Source: Actinomycetota bacterium
Lineage (GTDB): Bacteria > Actinomycetota > Actinomycetes > Nanopelagicales > Nanopelagicaceae
Reading direction: 5' to 3'
DNA: 12,676 nt
Assembly (NCBI GenBank): GCA_009700405.1
Contig: WLMD01000037.1
Location: forward strand, 1-12,676
Shown here: positions 1 to 6,404 of the stretch, piece after piece
Layout of the letters: each line of letters opens with the position of its first letter
Numbering within the stretch: position 1 is the first letter of the stretch
The notes under the pieces: model-generated
Seen by the model: only the letters and a program-made list of their open reading frames with translations
Database searches by the model: none
Told to the model about the DNA's origin: nothing
Position numbers and translations under genes: made by a program

Positions 1-489
1 AATAATATTTCTGCGAGTTTTGACCTCAATATACGTCGAAAATTATGGAGTGTAGAGAAAGCCAGAAGTGTTTTAGAACCCCTTGCCCACGATGTTGAGC
101 TCTTGATTGGCGGGGAAGACGAGTACGAAGTTGTTTTTGGAGAGTCAGATCCAAGGAAAGCGATAGAAGTCGCTCATGGCCGCGGATGTTCAATTGTGAT
201 CATGACAAACGCGGACCAACCGATTCGATTTTCAATAAATGGAAATTACTCAGAAGTTACGCCTCCAAAAATTACAGCAGTAGACCCAGTGGGCTCGGGA
301 GATGCATTTACTGGAGGAGTGATCGCTGGACTGCTCAGTGGCTTGCCAGCAATGGATGCCATCATCCAAGGTTCTGTATCTGGTGCCAGAGTGGCTAGCC
401 ATTTTGGCGATTGGGCGGGCCTACCAACTGGCATTAAGGGACGTACCGACCCTGCAATAATTGCTCAGATGACTCAGGGAGGACGCTGA
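1..489 (+). CDS. kdgK: 2-keto-3-deoxygluconate kinase, PfkB family (5' end cut by window edge)
   Basis: ATP-dependent sugar kinase that would phosphorylate 2-keto-3-deoxygluconate to KDPG in the cytoplasm. The reading frame is open from base 1, so the true start lies upstream; 162 residues are visible, about the C-terminal half of a roughly 300-320 aa protein. Visible residues 6-17 read SFDLNIRRKLWS, close to the substrate-loop segment of KDG kinases. The PfkB C-terminal signature DPVGSGDAFTGG follows at visible residues 95-106, with Asp101 as the expected catalytic base and the preceding glycines forming the anion hole. Its stop overlaps the start of the KDPG aldolase gene (ATGA), and the aldolase uses the kinase product, which strongly supports KDG over ribose or fructose as substrate. 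Another PfkB sugar kinase remains possible because the N-terminal half is missing. An apparent TTG start at 103 lies inside the domain and is not the real start. Confidence 0.85.
   Translation, partial: NNISASFDLNIRRKLWSVEKARSVLEPLAHDVELLIGGEDEYEVVFGESDPRKAIEVAHGRGCSIVIMTNADQPIRFSINGNYSEVTPPKITAVDPVGSGDAFTGGVIAGLLSGLPAMDAIIQGSVSGARVASHFGDWAGLPTGIKGRTDPAIIAQMTQGGR
476..483 (+). promoter_or_regulatory. strong ribosome binding site for the KDPG aldolase gene
   Basis: AGGGAGGA lies inside the last codons of the kinase gene, six bases before the ATG at 489. With the ATGA overlap it supports this start and points to coupled translation of kinase and aldolase. Confidence 0.75.
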
Positions 490-1109
490 TGGATGTGTTG
501 AGCAGACTTAAATCCGCTGGTGCTGTAGCAATTGTTCGAGCGCACGATCAAGCAACCGGCCAAGAAATTGCTGATGCCATTGTCGATGCTGGACTCACCT
601 GTATTGAAGTCACACTTACTAATCCAGGTGCCTTTTCAATCATTGAATCCTTAGCCAAGCGGGCCGATGTGTGCGTAGGAGTAGGAACCGTTGTCGATAG
701 CGCCGATGTCACGCGAGCCCATAATGCGGGTGCGCGCTTTGTTGTCTCTCCAAACACCAACCCTGACGTTATTTCGGCGACAAAAAGCGCGGGTTTAATC
801 TCTTGTCCAGGAATTGCGACTGCAACTGAGGTTGGCATTGCACTAGAGGCAGGTGCGGATGTTTTAAAACTTTTCCCTGCCTCAACCTATGGACCTTCGC
901 ACCTGAAAGCTCTGCGCGATCCTTTCCCGGGTCGCCTATGGTGCCCAACTGGCGGAATGACTGTTGAGTCGATTCCACAGTGGTTTGAAGCCGGAGCTTC
1001 TTTTGTCGGTTTGGGTGGCCCATTATTGAAGGGTGGAATTCAAGCAATACCGTCAAATGTCGCTTCATTTATCGCCGCTATTTCCGCGGCAAGAGAGGTA
1101 AAGTCCTGA
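489..1109 (+). CDS. eda: 2-dehydro-3-deoxyphosphogluconate (KDPG) aldolase
   Basis: Class I aldolase that splits KDPG into pyruvate and glyceraldehyde 3-phosphate in the cytoplasm. The 206-aa protein is normal for the family (about 200-215 aa). Arg17 in the AIVR strand, Glu40 in IEVTLTNP, the GVGTV strand at 64-68, CPG at 106-108, the Schiff-base lysine Lys127 in DVLKLFPAS and the phosphate-binding CPTGGM at 152-157 are all present; Glu40 and Lys127 correspond to Glu45 and Lys133 of the E. coli enzyme. The start is fixed by a strong Shine-Dalgarno sequence and a 4-bp overlap with the kinase gene. Enzymes of this family can also act on 2-keto-3-deoxy-6-phosphogalactonate or 4-hydroxy-2-oxoglutarate, but the adjoining KDG kinase favours KDPG. 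No key residue is missing. Confidence 0.95.
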   Translation: MDVLSRLKSAGAVAIVRAHDQATGQEIADAIVDAGLTCIEVTLTNPGAFSIIESLAKRADVCVGVGTVVDSADVTRAHNAGARFVVSPNTNPDVISATKSAGLISCPGIATATEVGIALEAGADVLKLFPASTYGPSHLKALRDPFPGRLWCPTGGMTVESIPQWFEAGASFVGLGGPLLKGGIQAIPSNVASFIAAISAAREVKS

Positions 1110-1112
1110 CTT

Positions 1113-1871
1113 ATGAAACTCGCAAATAATCACATATTCGTTACTGGCGGCTCCAAAGGAATTGGCAAAGCCATTGTCAGGGATTGCGCAGAGGCCGGAG
1201 CGAAAGTTTCTTTCGTTGATATTGATGTGCCCGCCGGAGAAGCCTTCGCTAAAGAGATGCGAGATGCTGGCTTTCCGGTTGCTTTTGCAGAAGCAGATGT
1301 TACTGATTTTCAGGCGCTGGAGAGAGCCTACAAGTCACTCGTTGCTCAATTTGGTGAGGTTACTGGAGTCGTAAATAACGCCGGCGTTAATTCATATGCC
1401 GATCCAGTGACAATGACCGATGAAGAGTGGGATGCGTTTTTTGCCGTAGACATGAAGGCGATTTGGCTCACTGCAAAACTGGCCTTGCCTGCAATGCGTA
1501 TAGCCAAGAAGGGAGCGATTGTAATAATTGGTTCAATTCATGGGCGTCTCACCTTTCCAAACTTCTTCCCATATGGTGCCGCTAAGTCGGCAGTTCTTGG
1601 ATTGATGAAGAGTTTGGGCGTTGATGAAGGTAAGCACAATATTCGCACCAATACTGTTGCCCCTGGTTATGTTTTGACGCCGCTGACACAGGGATGGCTA
1701 GATGCAGAAGTTGGTCGCACAGAACGCAGCTTGTCGATACAACCTATGGGACGAATGGGCGAACCTCACGAAATCGCAAAAGTTGTTTCCTTCTTATTAT
1801 CCGATGATGCTTCATTCGTAAACGCCTCTGATTGGGCCGTTGACGGTGGACTTAGTGCAAGGTCAGCGTGA
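1113..1871 (+). CDS. short-chain dehydrogenase/reductase, first of a tandem pair
   Basis: Classical SDR of 252 aa, predicted to be a cytoplasmic NAD-dependent oxidoreductase. The cofactor motif TGGSKGIG is at residues 11-18. Asp36 at the end of the second strand (SFVDID) favours NAD(H) over NADP(H). NNAG is at 88-91, and the catalytic Ser141, Tyr154 and Lys158 lie in SIHGR and FFPYGAAK. The position of the usual active-site Asn (about 113, AVDMKA) is Asp. The C terminus has the usual PMGR...E..KVV..LLS and VDGGL pattern. It starts three bases after the aldolase stop, so it is probably in the same operon. By context it may oxidise or reduce a sugar acid feeding KDG, for example like KduD or a hexonate dehydrogenase; this is inference. 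It shares about 52% identity with the next gene. Confidence 0.9.
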   Translation: MKLANNHIFVTGGSKGIGKAIVRDCAEAGAKVSFVDIDVPAGEAFAKEMRDAGFPVAFAEADVTDFQALERAYKSLVAQFGEVTGVVNNAGVNSYADPVTMTDEEWDAFFAVDMKAIWLTAKLALPAMRIAKKGAIVIIGSIHGRLTFPNFFPYGAAKSAVLGLMKSLGVDEGKHNIRTNTVAPGYVLTPLTQGWLDAEVGRTERSLSIQPMGRMGEPHEIAKVVSFLLSDDASFVNASDWAVDGGLSARSA

Positions 1872-1875
1872 AAAA

Positions 1876-2637
1876 ATGAGACTCAAAGGCGAACATTTAC
1901 TCATCACAGGCGGAGCTCAAGGTATTGGTGAAGCCATTGTCATTAGCGCAGTTCAAGAGGGCGCTCGCGTTTCATTTGTGGATATCGATGACGCTCACAG
2001 TATTGCATTGGTGAAACTACTAACTGATCAAGGCCACCAAGTTCAGTTTCAGCATGGCGATGTTTCAACATTTGCTACTTTCCAATCGGCTTTTGACAAA
2101 CTAACTGATTCTTTTGGACCAGTAACTGTGGCAGTTTCTAATGCTGGTCGAAATTCCTATGCCGATCCCGTTGAATATGCTGATGAAGAGTGGGAATCTT
2201 TTTTCGCTCTCGATCTAAAATCAACGTGGTATCTCGCTAAATTATGTTTACCGCACATGCGAAAAGTGGGTAAAGGCTCTATCGTAAATATTGCCTCTAT
2301 CCATGGCCGCATGACGACTCCAAACTTCTTCCCTTACTCCGCTGCTAAGCATGGAATTGTTGGCATGACTCGCAACTTAGCGTTGGATGAAGCCAAGCAT
2401 GGCATTCGAGTGAATTCGGTTTCTCCTGGATACACCATGACGCCACTGCTCAAGAGTTACTTCGAACTCTTCCCTGAGGCCGCAGCGAATGCCGTTTCTG
2501 TACAGCCTATGGGGCGCGTGGGTCAACCAAATGAAATAGCCAAGGTTGTCACTTTTGTCCTTTCAGATGAAGCATCATTTATCAATGGTGCAGACTTGAT
2601 GGTTGATGGCGGACTCCACGCGCGTTATGCGTCCTAA
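1876..2637 (+). CDS. short-chain dehydrogenase/reductase, second of a tandem pair
   Basis: Classical SDR of 253 aa. It has TGGAQGIG at 11-18, NAD-type Asp36 in SFVDID, SNAG at 88-91 (Ser replacing the first Asn of NNAG), Ser141 in SIHGR, Tyr154 and Lys158 in FFPYSAAK, and Asp113 where many SDRs have the catalytic-tetrad Asn. The ATG at 1876 is chosen over an in-frame ATG at 1840 because it lies four bases after the preceding stop and makes the protein align without gaps to the first SDR. By hand count about 131 of 252 positions are identical, including NSYADPV, DEEW, SIHGR and PNFFPY. The pair therefore arose by duplication and has diverged well. The most variable stretch is residues 191-210, the substrate-binding lid region of SDRs, so the two may act on different substrates or on successive steps. 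The exact reaction is not recognisable. Confidence 0.9.
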   Translation: MRLKGEHLLITGGAQGIGEAIVISAVQEGARVSFVDIDDAHSIALVKLLTDQGHQVQFQHGDVSTFATFQSAFDKLTDSFGPVTVAVSNAGRNSYADPVEYADEEWESFFALDLKSTWYLAKLCLPHMRKVGKGSIVNIASIHGRMTTPNFFPYSAAKHGIVGMTRNLALDEAKHGIRVNSVSPGYTMTPLLKSYFELFPEAAANAVSVQPMGRVGQPNEIAKVVTFVLSDEASFINGADLMVDGGLHARYAS

Positions 2638-2657
2638 GAATTGTAGAAATTCCTAAA

Positions 2658-4448
2658 GTGCCAGAGGAGATTGGCGCCACGTCAGAAAACGAATCCCCTA
2701 TAGATCTGGCCAAACTTAGAGAGACCATCAGCGGCGACTCGACATTTTCTTTAGGGCTATTCTTTCCACTCTTTTGCGTTGCACTGCCATTGAGCCTTTT
2801 CGGAGAGCGTCAAGATATAACCACGATGCATAATGCGCTTTTGTGGGGAGTGATCCATCTTTCTGGTTATCTATTTACATGGATCCTCTGGACTTCCATA
2901 AAAGAGGTAAAAGATTCGCTCGGTATTAGGTTTACTCACTGGTGGCCACTATTTTTCTTGAGTGGCTTGGGAGGGGCAATTAACGCTCTTATTGTTGCAA
3001 ATGTTCTGCCTTTAACTTCCATGGATTACTCAATCAGTCTTTGGGGCAGATTGAGTGCCGGATTTTTCTCCTTCATGATTTGGTTGCCGCTTGAAACAGT
3101 GATTCTCTCCGGGCGAAAGAGTTTTGAGCAGTTTGAAAAAGATTCTATAAATGATCTTTTAAATCAGGAAAGAATCCGAATACTGCAAACTGATTTGATC
3201 TCACTGGTTAGGGTCTCGATTGAAGGAAAATTGCGACGAGACCTTGGGATTTCAGCGGAGAAATCATCTAGTTTATTAAAGTTAGAACGATTGAAGGAGC
3301 GAAAAGAATCACGCGCTTCTGAAGTGCTCCAAGAGTTAGCAACGAAAGACCTGCAGGTGCTTTCCCAAGAACTCATGAGCCTTGCGATGGATATGCCCGA
3401 AGAAGAAGTAGATAGGAAGAGTAAAGAGACTAAACTATTTCGCGCATTCAGAGTTGGCACAAATTCTGAACCGATAAATCTTTTCCTGTTGACAATTTGC
3501 TCAGCCATAATTCTGGCGCCATTAACGATCAGAAACTTTGGCTTTCATGATGGAATCGTTGCATCAGTATTCTTTTTCATCGTTATGTTCCTATGTACAG
3601 CCATTGCTAATCAAATATTCAGAAGTTCTAATTTCTCAGGAATTGCCGTTTTCATTGGTTGGGCATGCGGACTTTTTGTCGTATTTCTCATCCTTTATTC
3701 GCAAAGACTTCACATTCGCAAATCTATGGACCTAACCCATTTTGCAGGGCTAGGGTGGATTCCTTGGGTAATTTTTGTCATCGCCGGACAGGTAATTTTC
3801 AATGTAGGAAAAGCTTCCTTTATTTCCCAAGCACGTGCAATGGATGTGTTTTCAGAGCAAATTAAAATGACATCCGTACGACAGAACATTATTAATCTTG
3901 AAATCGCTACTGTATCCAGAGATTGGGCAAAACAATTACATGGGCCAATTCGAGCCGAGTTATTAGCAACTGCGCTTATGCTCGAAAGAGCGCAGGCTTC
4001 AGGCGATGAGAAGGAGATGGATCTAGTCCTTCAGCAGGCTGTGGCGTTACTCGATTCGTTAGTCCAAGCAGCCCCTCTCGAAAAGAAGAGCGCCGTGCAG
4101 GAAATTGAATACAGAGTGAGTTTATGGGAACCATTAGTAGATATCACTGCTGATCTCTCCGGATTTACTCATCTACCAGAATCGAGCAACTCGCAAGATT
4201 TGGGAGGCGTCATCGAAGAAGCCATTTCGAATGCTGTTCGACATGCGATGGCAACTAGTATTTCGATCGTTCTTAAGAATGAACCATCGGGTGAATTAGT
4301 TATCGAGGTAGTGAACGATGGGATGTGGAAAGATTTAATAAACCCAGGCGTGGGAAGTGCGCTCTACTCAATTTACTCTGATGAACATTGGACGATTAGT
4401 CGCAATCCGACCACACGGTTAACAACTTTGAGACTTTCTGTTTCCTAA
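2658..4448 (+). CDS. multi-pass membrane protein with histidine-kinase-like C terminus
   Basis: A 596-aa membrane protein that looks like an atypical sensor histidine kinase. Hydrophobic segments lie near residues 31-48, 61-79, 97-118 and 132-151. A charged, probably helical or coiled-coil stretch spans about 153-262, and four more segments lie near 273-291, 300-318, 327-347 and 364-383. A dimerisation-like helix follows with His428 in RDWAKQLHGP. An ATPase domain has an N-box at 520-530 (EEAISNAVRHA), a G1-like VVNDG with Asp554, and a G2-like GVGSAL at 564-569. The His is followed by Gly, not the Asp or Glu usual in HisKA_3 kinases. No PAS, HAMP or known ligand domain and no neighbouring response regulator are visible. 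The GTG start lies 20 bases after the SDR stop with only a poor ribosome site; the next Met (residue 57) would delete the first membrane segment. The sensed signal is unknown. Confidence 0.75.
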   Translation: MPEEIGATSENESPIDLAKLRETISGDSTFSLGLFFPLFCVALPLSLFGERQDITTMHNALLWGVIHLSGYLFTWILWTSIKEVKDSLGIRFTHWWPLFFLSGLGGAINALIVANVLPLTSMDYSISLWGRLSAGFFSFMIWLPLETVILSGRKSFEQFEKDSINDLLNQERIRILQTDLISLVRVSIEGKLRRDLGISAEKSSSLLKLERLKERKESRASEVLQELATKDLQVLSQELMSLAMDMPEEEVDRKSKETKLFRAFRVGTNSEPINLFLLTICSAIILAPLTIRNFGFHDGIVASVFFFIVMFLCTAIANQIFRSSNFSGIAVFIGWACGLFVVFLILYSQRLHIRKSMDLTHFAGLGWIPWVIFVIAGQVIFNVGKASFISQARAMDVFSEQIKMTSVRQNIINLEIATVSRDWAKQLHGPIRAELLATALMLERAQASGDEKEMDLVLQQAVALLDSLVQAAPLEKKSAVQEIEYRVSLWEPLVDITADLSGFTHLPESSNSQDLGGVIEEAISNAVRHAMATSISIVLKNEPSGELVIEVVNDGMWKDLINPGVGSALYSIYSDEHWTISRNPTTRLTTLRLSVS

Positions 4449-4467
4449 CTAAAAAGTTTCCTAACTA
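4440..4467. repeat. 12-bp direct repeat at the convergent gene ends
   Basis: GTTTCCTAACTA occurs at 4440-4451 and again at 4456-4467, a 16-base period. The first copy holds both the TAA stop of the plus-strand membrane kinase (4446-4448) and the TAG stop of the minus-strand NnrD gene (4445-4447). The second copy lies within the last NnrD codons (VVRK). It looks like a small local duplication. It forms no hairpin and is not a terminator. Confidence 0.8.
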
Positions 4468-5323
4468 CCGAAGGAATGAAATCACAGATTCTTGATGCCG
4501 AAAAAGGTCCGCCCGCAGATGCCTCATACGCTGCCATTGCGTGAATCATTGCTCCGGTCGCGCCGATCTCAGTAATTGTTATATCTCCATGTGCCAGTGC
4601 AACAGAATTTGTGGCTAAGAGCGCGCCAATAATTCCTGCAAGCACATCACCGGTTCCGGCAGTGGCTAGCCATGGCGTTGCTTCGGGAAGTTCGATTACC
4701 CGAGCATCATCGGCAAGATAAGTAGTAGAGCCTTTAAGTAAGACGCTGACGTTAAGCACTCCAGCTGCAACCTGTACCCATTTCTTCGGGTCACCTTCGA
4801 TGGCACTGGATGTGACGGATATTCCGCGCGAGTTGAGTAAATCCGCAAGTTCTCCAACATGAGGCGTTATTAGAGTTGGCGTGGAAAAAGTACCGGAGAG
4901 ATACAGAGCTCCGGCATCAAGAATCATTGGGACGGATTGTTTGCTAGCTTTCCTAAAATCTCGGTGGCGCGACCTAGTTTTATATCCGCCTATACCTTTT
5001 GCAGGAATCCCTGATCCCAGCAACCATGCAGAAACTTTTCCGGGGTGAATTACCACTTCTGGAGAACGCGCAAGAACTAATTGATCAATCATTCTAAGCG
5101 CCTGCCATTCCCAGTATTCGCTGGGAGGGTAAAACCGAATCATGCCAACACCTGTAGCCATCGCGGCGTGAGTCGTGAGGACAGCAGCTCCAGGGTATTG
5201 GGCAGAGCCTGTAATCATCCCGATAACTCCATGTGAATATTTGTGATCAAGTGAAGTAGGAACAACCAAAGCGCGTCGGCACTCTTTAGCGCTCCATTTA
5301 GTCACGGGCAAGTTCTCGTTCAT
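4445..5323 (-). CDS. nnrD: ADP/ATP-dependent NAD(P)H-hydrate dehydratase (single-domain)
   Basis: Metabolite-repair enzyme of the ribokinase-like fold (YjeF C-terminal/CARKD family) that uses a nucleotide to dehydrate damaged NAD(P)H hydrates. The 292-aa protein has His27-Lys28 and the N-terminal glycine-rich GSAQYPGA pattern, TPHVGE at 153-158, LLKG at 195-198 and the nucleotide/catalytic motif ATAGTGDVLAG at 220-230 with Asp226 as the expected catalytic residue. Two motifs differ from the common form: LLGSG instead of a GPG-type turn near 101-105, and DAGAL instead of DADGL or DADAL near 136-140. There is no N-terminal epimerase (NnrE) domain, so the epimerase, if any, is elsewhere. I chose the ATG at 5323; a TTG at 5338 would add five residues, and neither has a good ribosome site. 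It follows the P1 hydrolase by 25 bases and is probably the operon's last gene. Confidence 0.85.
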   Translation of the reverse strand: MNENLPVTKWSAKECRRALVVPTSLDHKYSHGVIGMITGSAQYPGAAVLTTHAAMATGVGMIRFYPPSEYWEWQALRMIDQLVLARSPEVVIHPGKVSAWLLGSGIPAKGIGGYKTRSRHRDFRKASKQSVPMILDAGALYLSGTFSTPTLITPHVGELADLLNSRGISVTSSAIEGDPKKWVQVAAGVLNVSVLLKGSTTYLADDARVIELPEATPWLATAGTGDVLAGIIGALLATNSVALAHGDITITEIGATGAMIHAMAAYEASAGGPFSASRICDFIPSVVRKLFS

Positions 5324-5348
5324 GTACCCATTAAACAACTAAATAGTG

Positions 5349-6404
5349 TTATCGCGCAGAGGGATAGACCTCTAAATAGTTGGGTAGTGTGATTGCAGGT
5401 GTGGTTACCGCGTGGGAATCAAGAAGAGCGTGAGCAATTGCACGCGATACACAATCCGCAGCAACGGTTAATAATTGGTGAAATTCAAGGGCGTCAGGTG
5501 CAGGGCGCTTAGCGGTAGACCCACCAAAGATTGTGTCGCCATCAAACATTGTATGAACGGGGTGAATCGCGCGAGCCAGCCCATCTTGTCCGATGCCGGC
5601 TAATTTCTTACATTCGGCTTTTGTAAGCGTTGCATCGGTAGCGATGAAACCTATCGTGGTGTTGAGCGAGATTGATTCAGGAAAGAGACCGTTGTCAAGA
5701 AGTGCAATATGAGGGGGAGCGTTTTCAATATCTTCCTTAGATGGTTTCTTTAGGGAATCAAACTCCCCGGGCACTCCGTATGCGGCTCCATATATTTCAC
5801 CGGTTTTAGAGTTGATAGCAGATCCCACAGAGTTAAGAACAATTATTGCTGCAACGGTTGTGCCATTTTCTAAAACAACACTTGCAGATCCCACGCCACC
5901 TTTAATCCCACCAGCCATAGCCCCTGTGCCACCACCGATACTTCCGGTTCTGACTTTTTCAGTGCCGGCGCTAGTCATGGCATTTTCATATGCGCGAATT
6001 CCAAATGCGGCGTCAGGAGTTGCTGCAACTGTGCCGCCTCGACCTAAATCGAAAATGATCGCCCCTGGAACTATAGGAACGATAACTCCGGGCATGACAG
6101 TGAGTCCTAAGTCCTTAGCACGCATGGCATCTTGCACTCCAGCAATTGCTGCCAAACCAAAAGCACTTCCACCACCAAGGACTAATGCATGAACGCGTTG
6201 TACTGAGTTGATGGGGTCTAACAAATCTGTTTCATGGGATCCGGGAGCACCGCCTCGTACATCTACTCCTGCAATGAAACCCTCTGGCTCTCCCACGATG
6301 ACGGTAGTTCCTGTTAAGTAACCATCTGACATTGCAGTGTGGTGGCCAACTCGCAAGCCTTCAAGATCGGTGAGTGAATTCGTGGCTCCTGTTTTAAGGG
6401 TCAT
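5349..6404 (-). CDS. P1/DmpA (S58) family self-processing N-terminal-nucleophile hydrolase
   Basis: A 351-aa member of the P1 peptidase family, which includes the D-aminopeptidase DmpA, beta-peptidyl aminopeptidases and the nylon-oligomer hydrolase NylC. These proteins cleave themselves before a Ser or Thr that becomes the nucleophile and hydrolyse N-terminal or unusual amide bonds. Seen here are RGGAPGSHETDLLDP at 50-64, GGGSAFGLAA at 77-86, GGGTGAMAGGIKGG at 157-170, and Asn248-Thr249 in LNTTIGFIATDA, the likely self-cleavage point. Asp288 and Asp290 follow in PVHTMFDGDT. The ATG at 6404 is chosen over an upstream in-frame start at 6449 because it has a strong GGAGGAG ribosome site and forms an ATGA overlap with the amidase stop. 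No signal peptide is evident, so it probably acts in the cytoplasm on imported substrate. Substrate cannot be assigned: short peptides, beta-peptides or other amides all fit. Confidence 0.87.
   Translation of the reverse strand: MTLKTGATNSLTDLEGLRVGHHTAMSDGYLTGTTVIVGEPEGFIAGVDVRGGAPGSHETDLLDPINSVQRVHALVLGGGSAFGLAAIAGVQDAMRAKDLGLTVMPGVIVPIVPGAIIFDLGRGGTVAATPDAAFGIRAYENAMTSAGTEKVRTGSIGGGTGAMAGGIKGGVGSASVVLENGTTVAAIIVLNSVGSAINSKTGEIYGAAYGVPGEFDSLKKPSKEDIENAPPHIALLDNGLFPESISLNTTIGFIATDATLTKAECKKLAGIGQDGLARAIHPVHTMFDGDTIFGGSTAKRPAPDALEFHQLLTVAADCVSRAIAHALLDSHAVTTPAITLPNYLEVYPSAR

Noticed and set aside
1840..1875. Upstream in-frame ATG that would lengthen the second tandem SDR by 12 residues
   Set aside because: It lies inside the first SDR gene. 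The ATG at 1876 gives a gapless alignment with the first SDR and the usual short N terminus before the cofactor motif.
2638..2652. Inverted repeat GAATT-gtaga-AATTC between the second SDR and the membrane kinase gene
   Set aside because: The stem is only five base pairs, AT-rich and without a T-run, so it is not a credible terminator or operator.
3164..3508. Minus-strand open frame of 114 codons opposite the membrane kinase gene
   Set aside because: It is a Ser/Arg-rich antisense product over the charged helical region, an expected by-product of that codon composition.
5812..6192. Plus-strand open frame of 126 codons opposite the P1-family hydrolase gene
   Set aside because: It is the antisense shadow of a gene with clear family motifs, its product is a low-complexity Pro/Ala/Ile-rich chain and there is no ribosome site.
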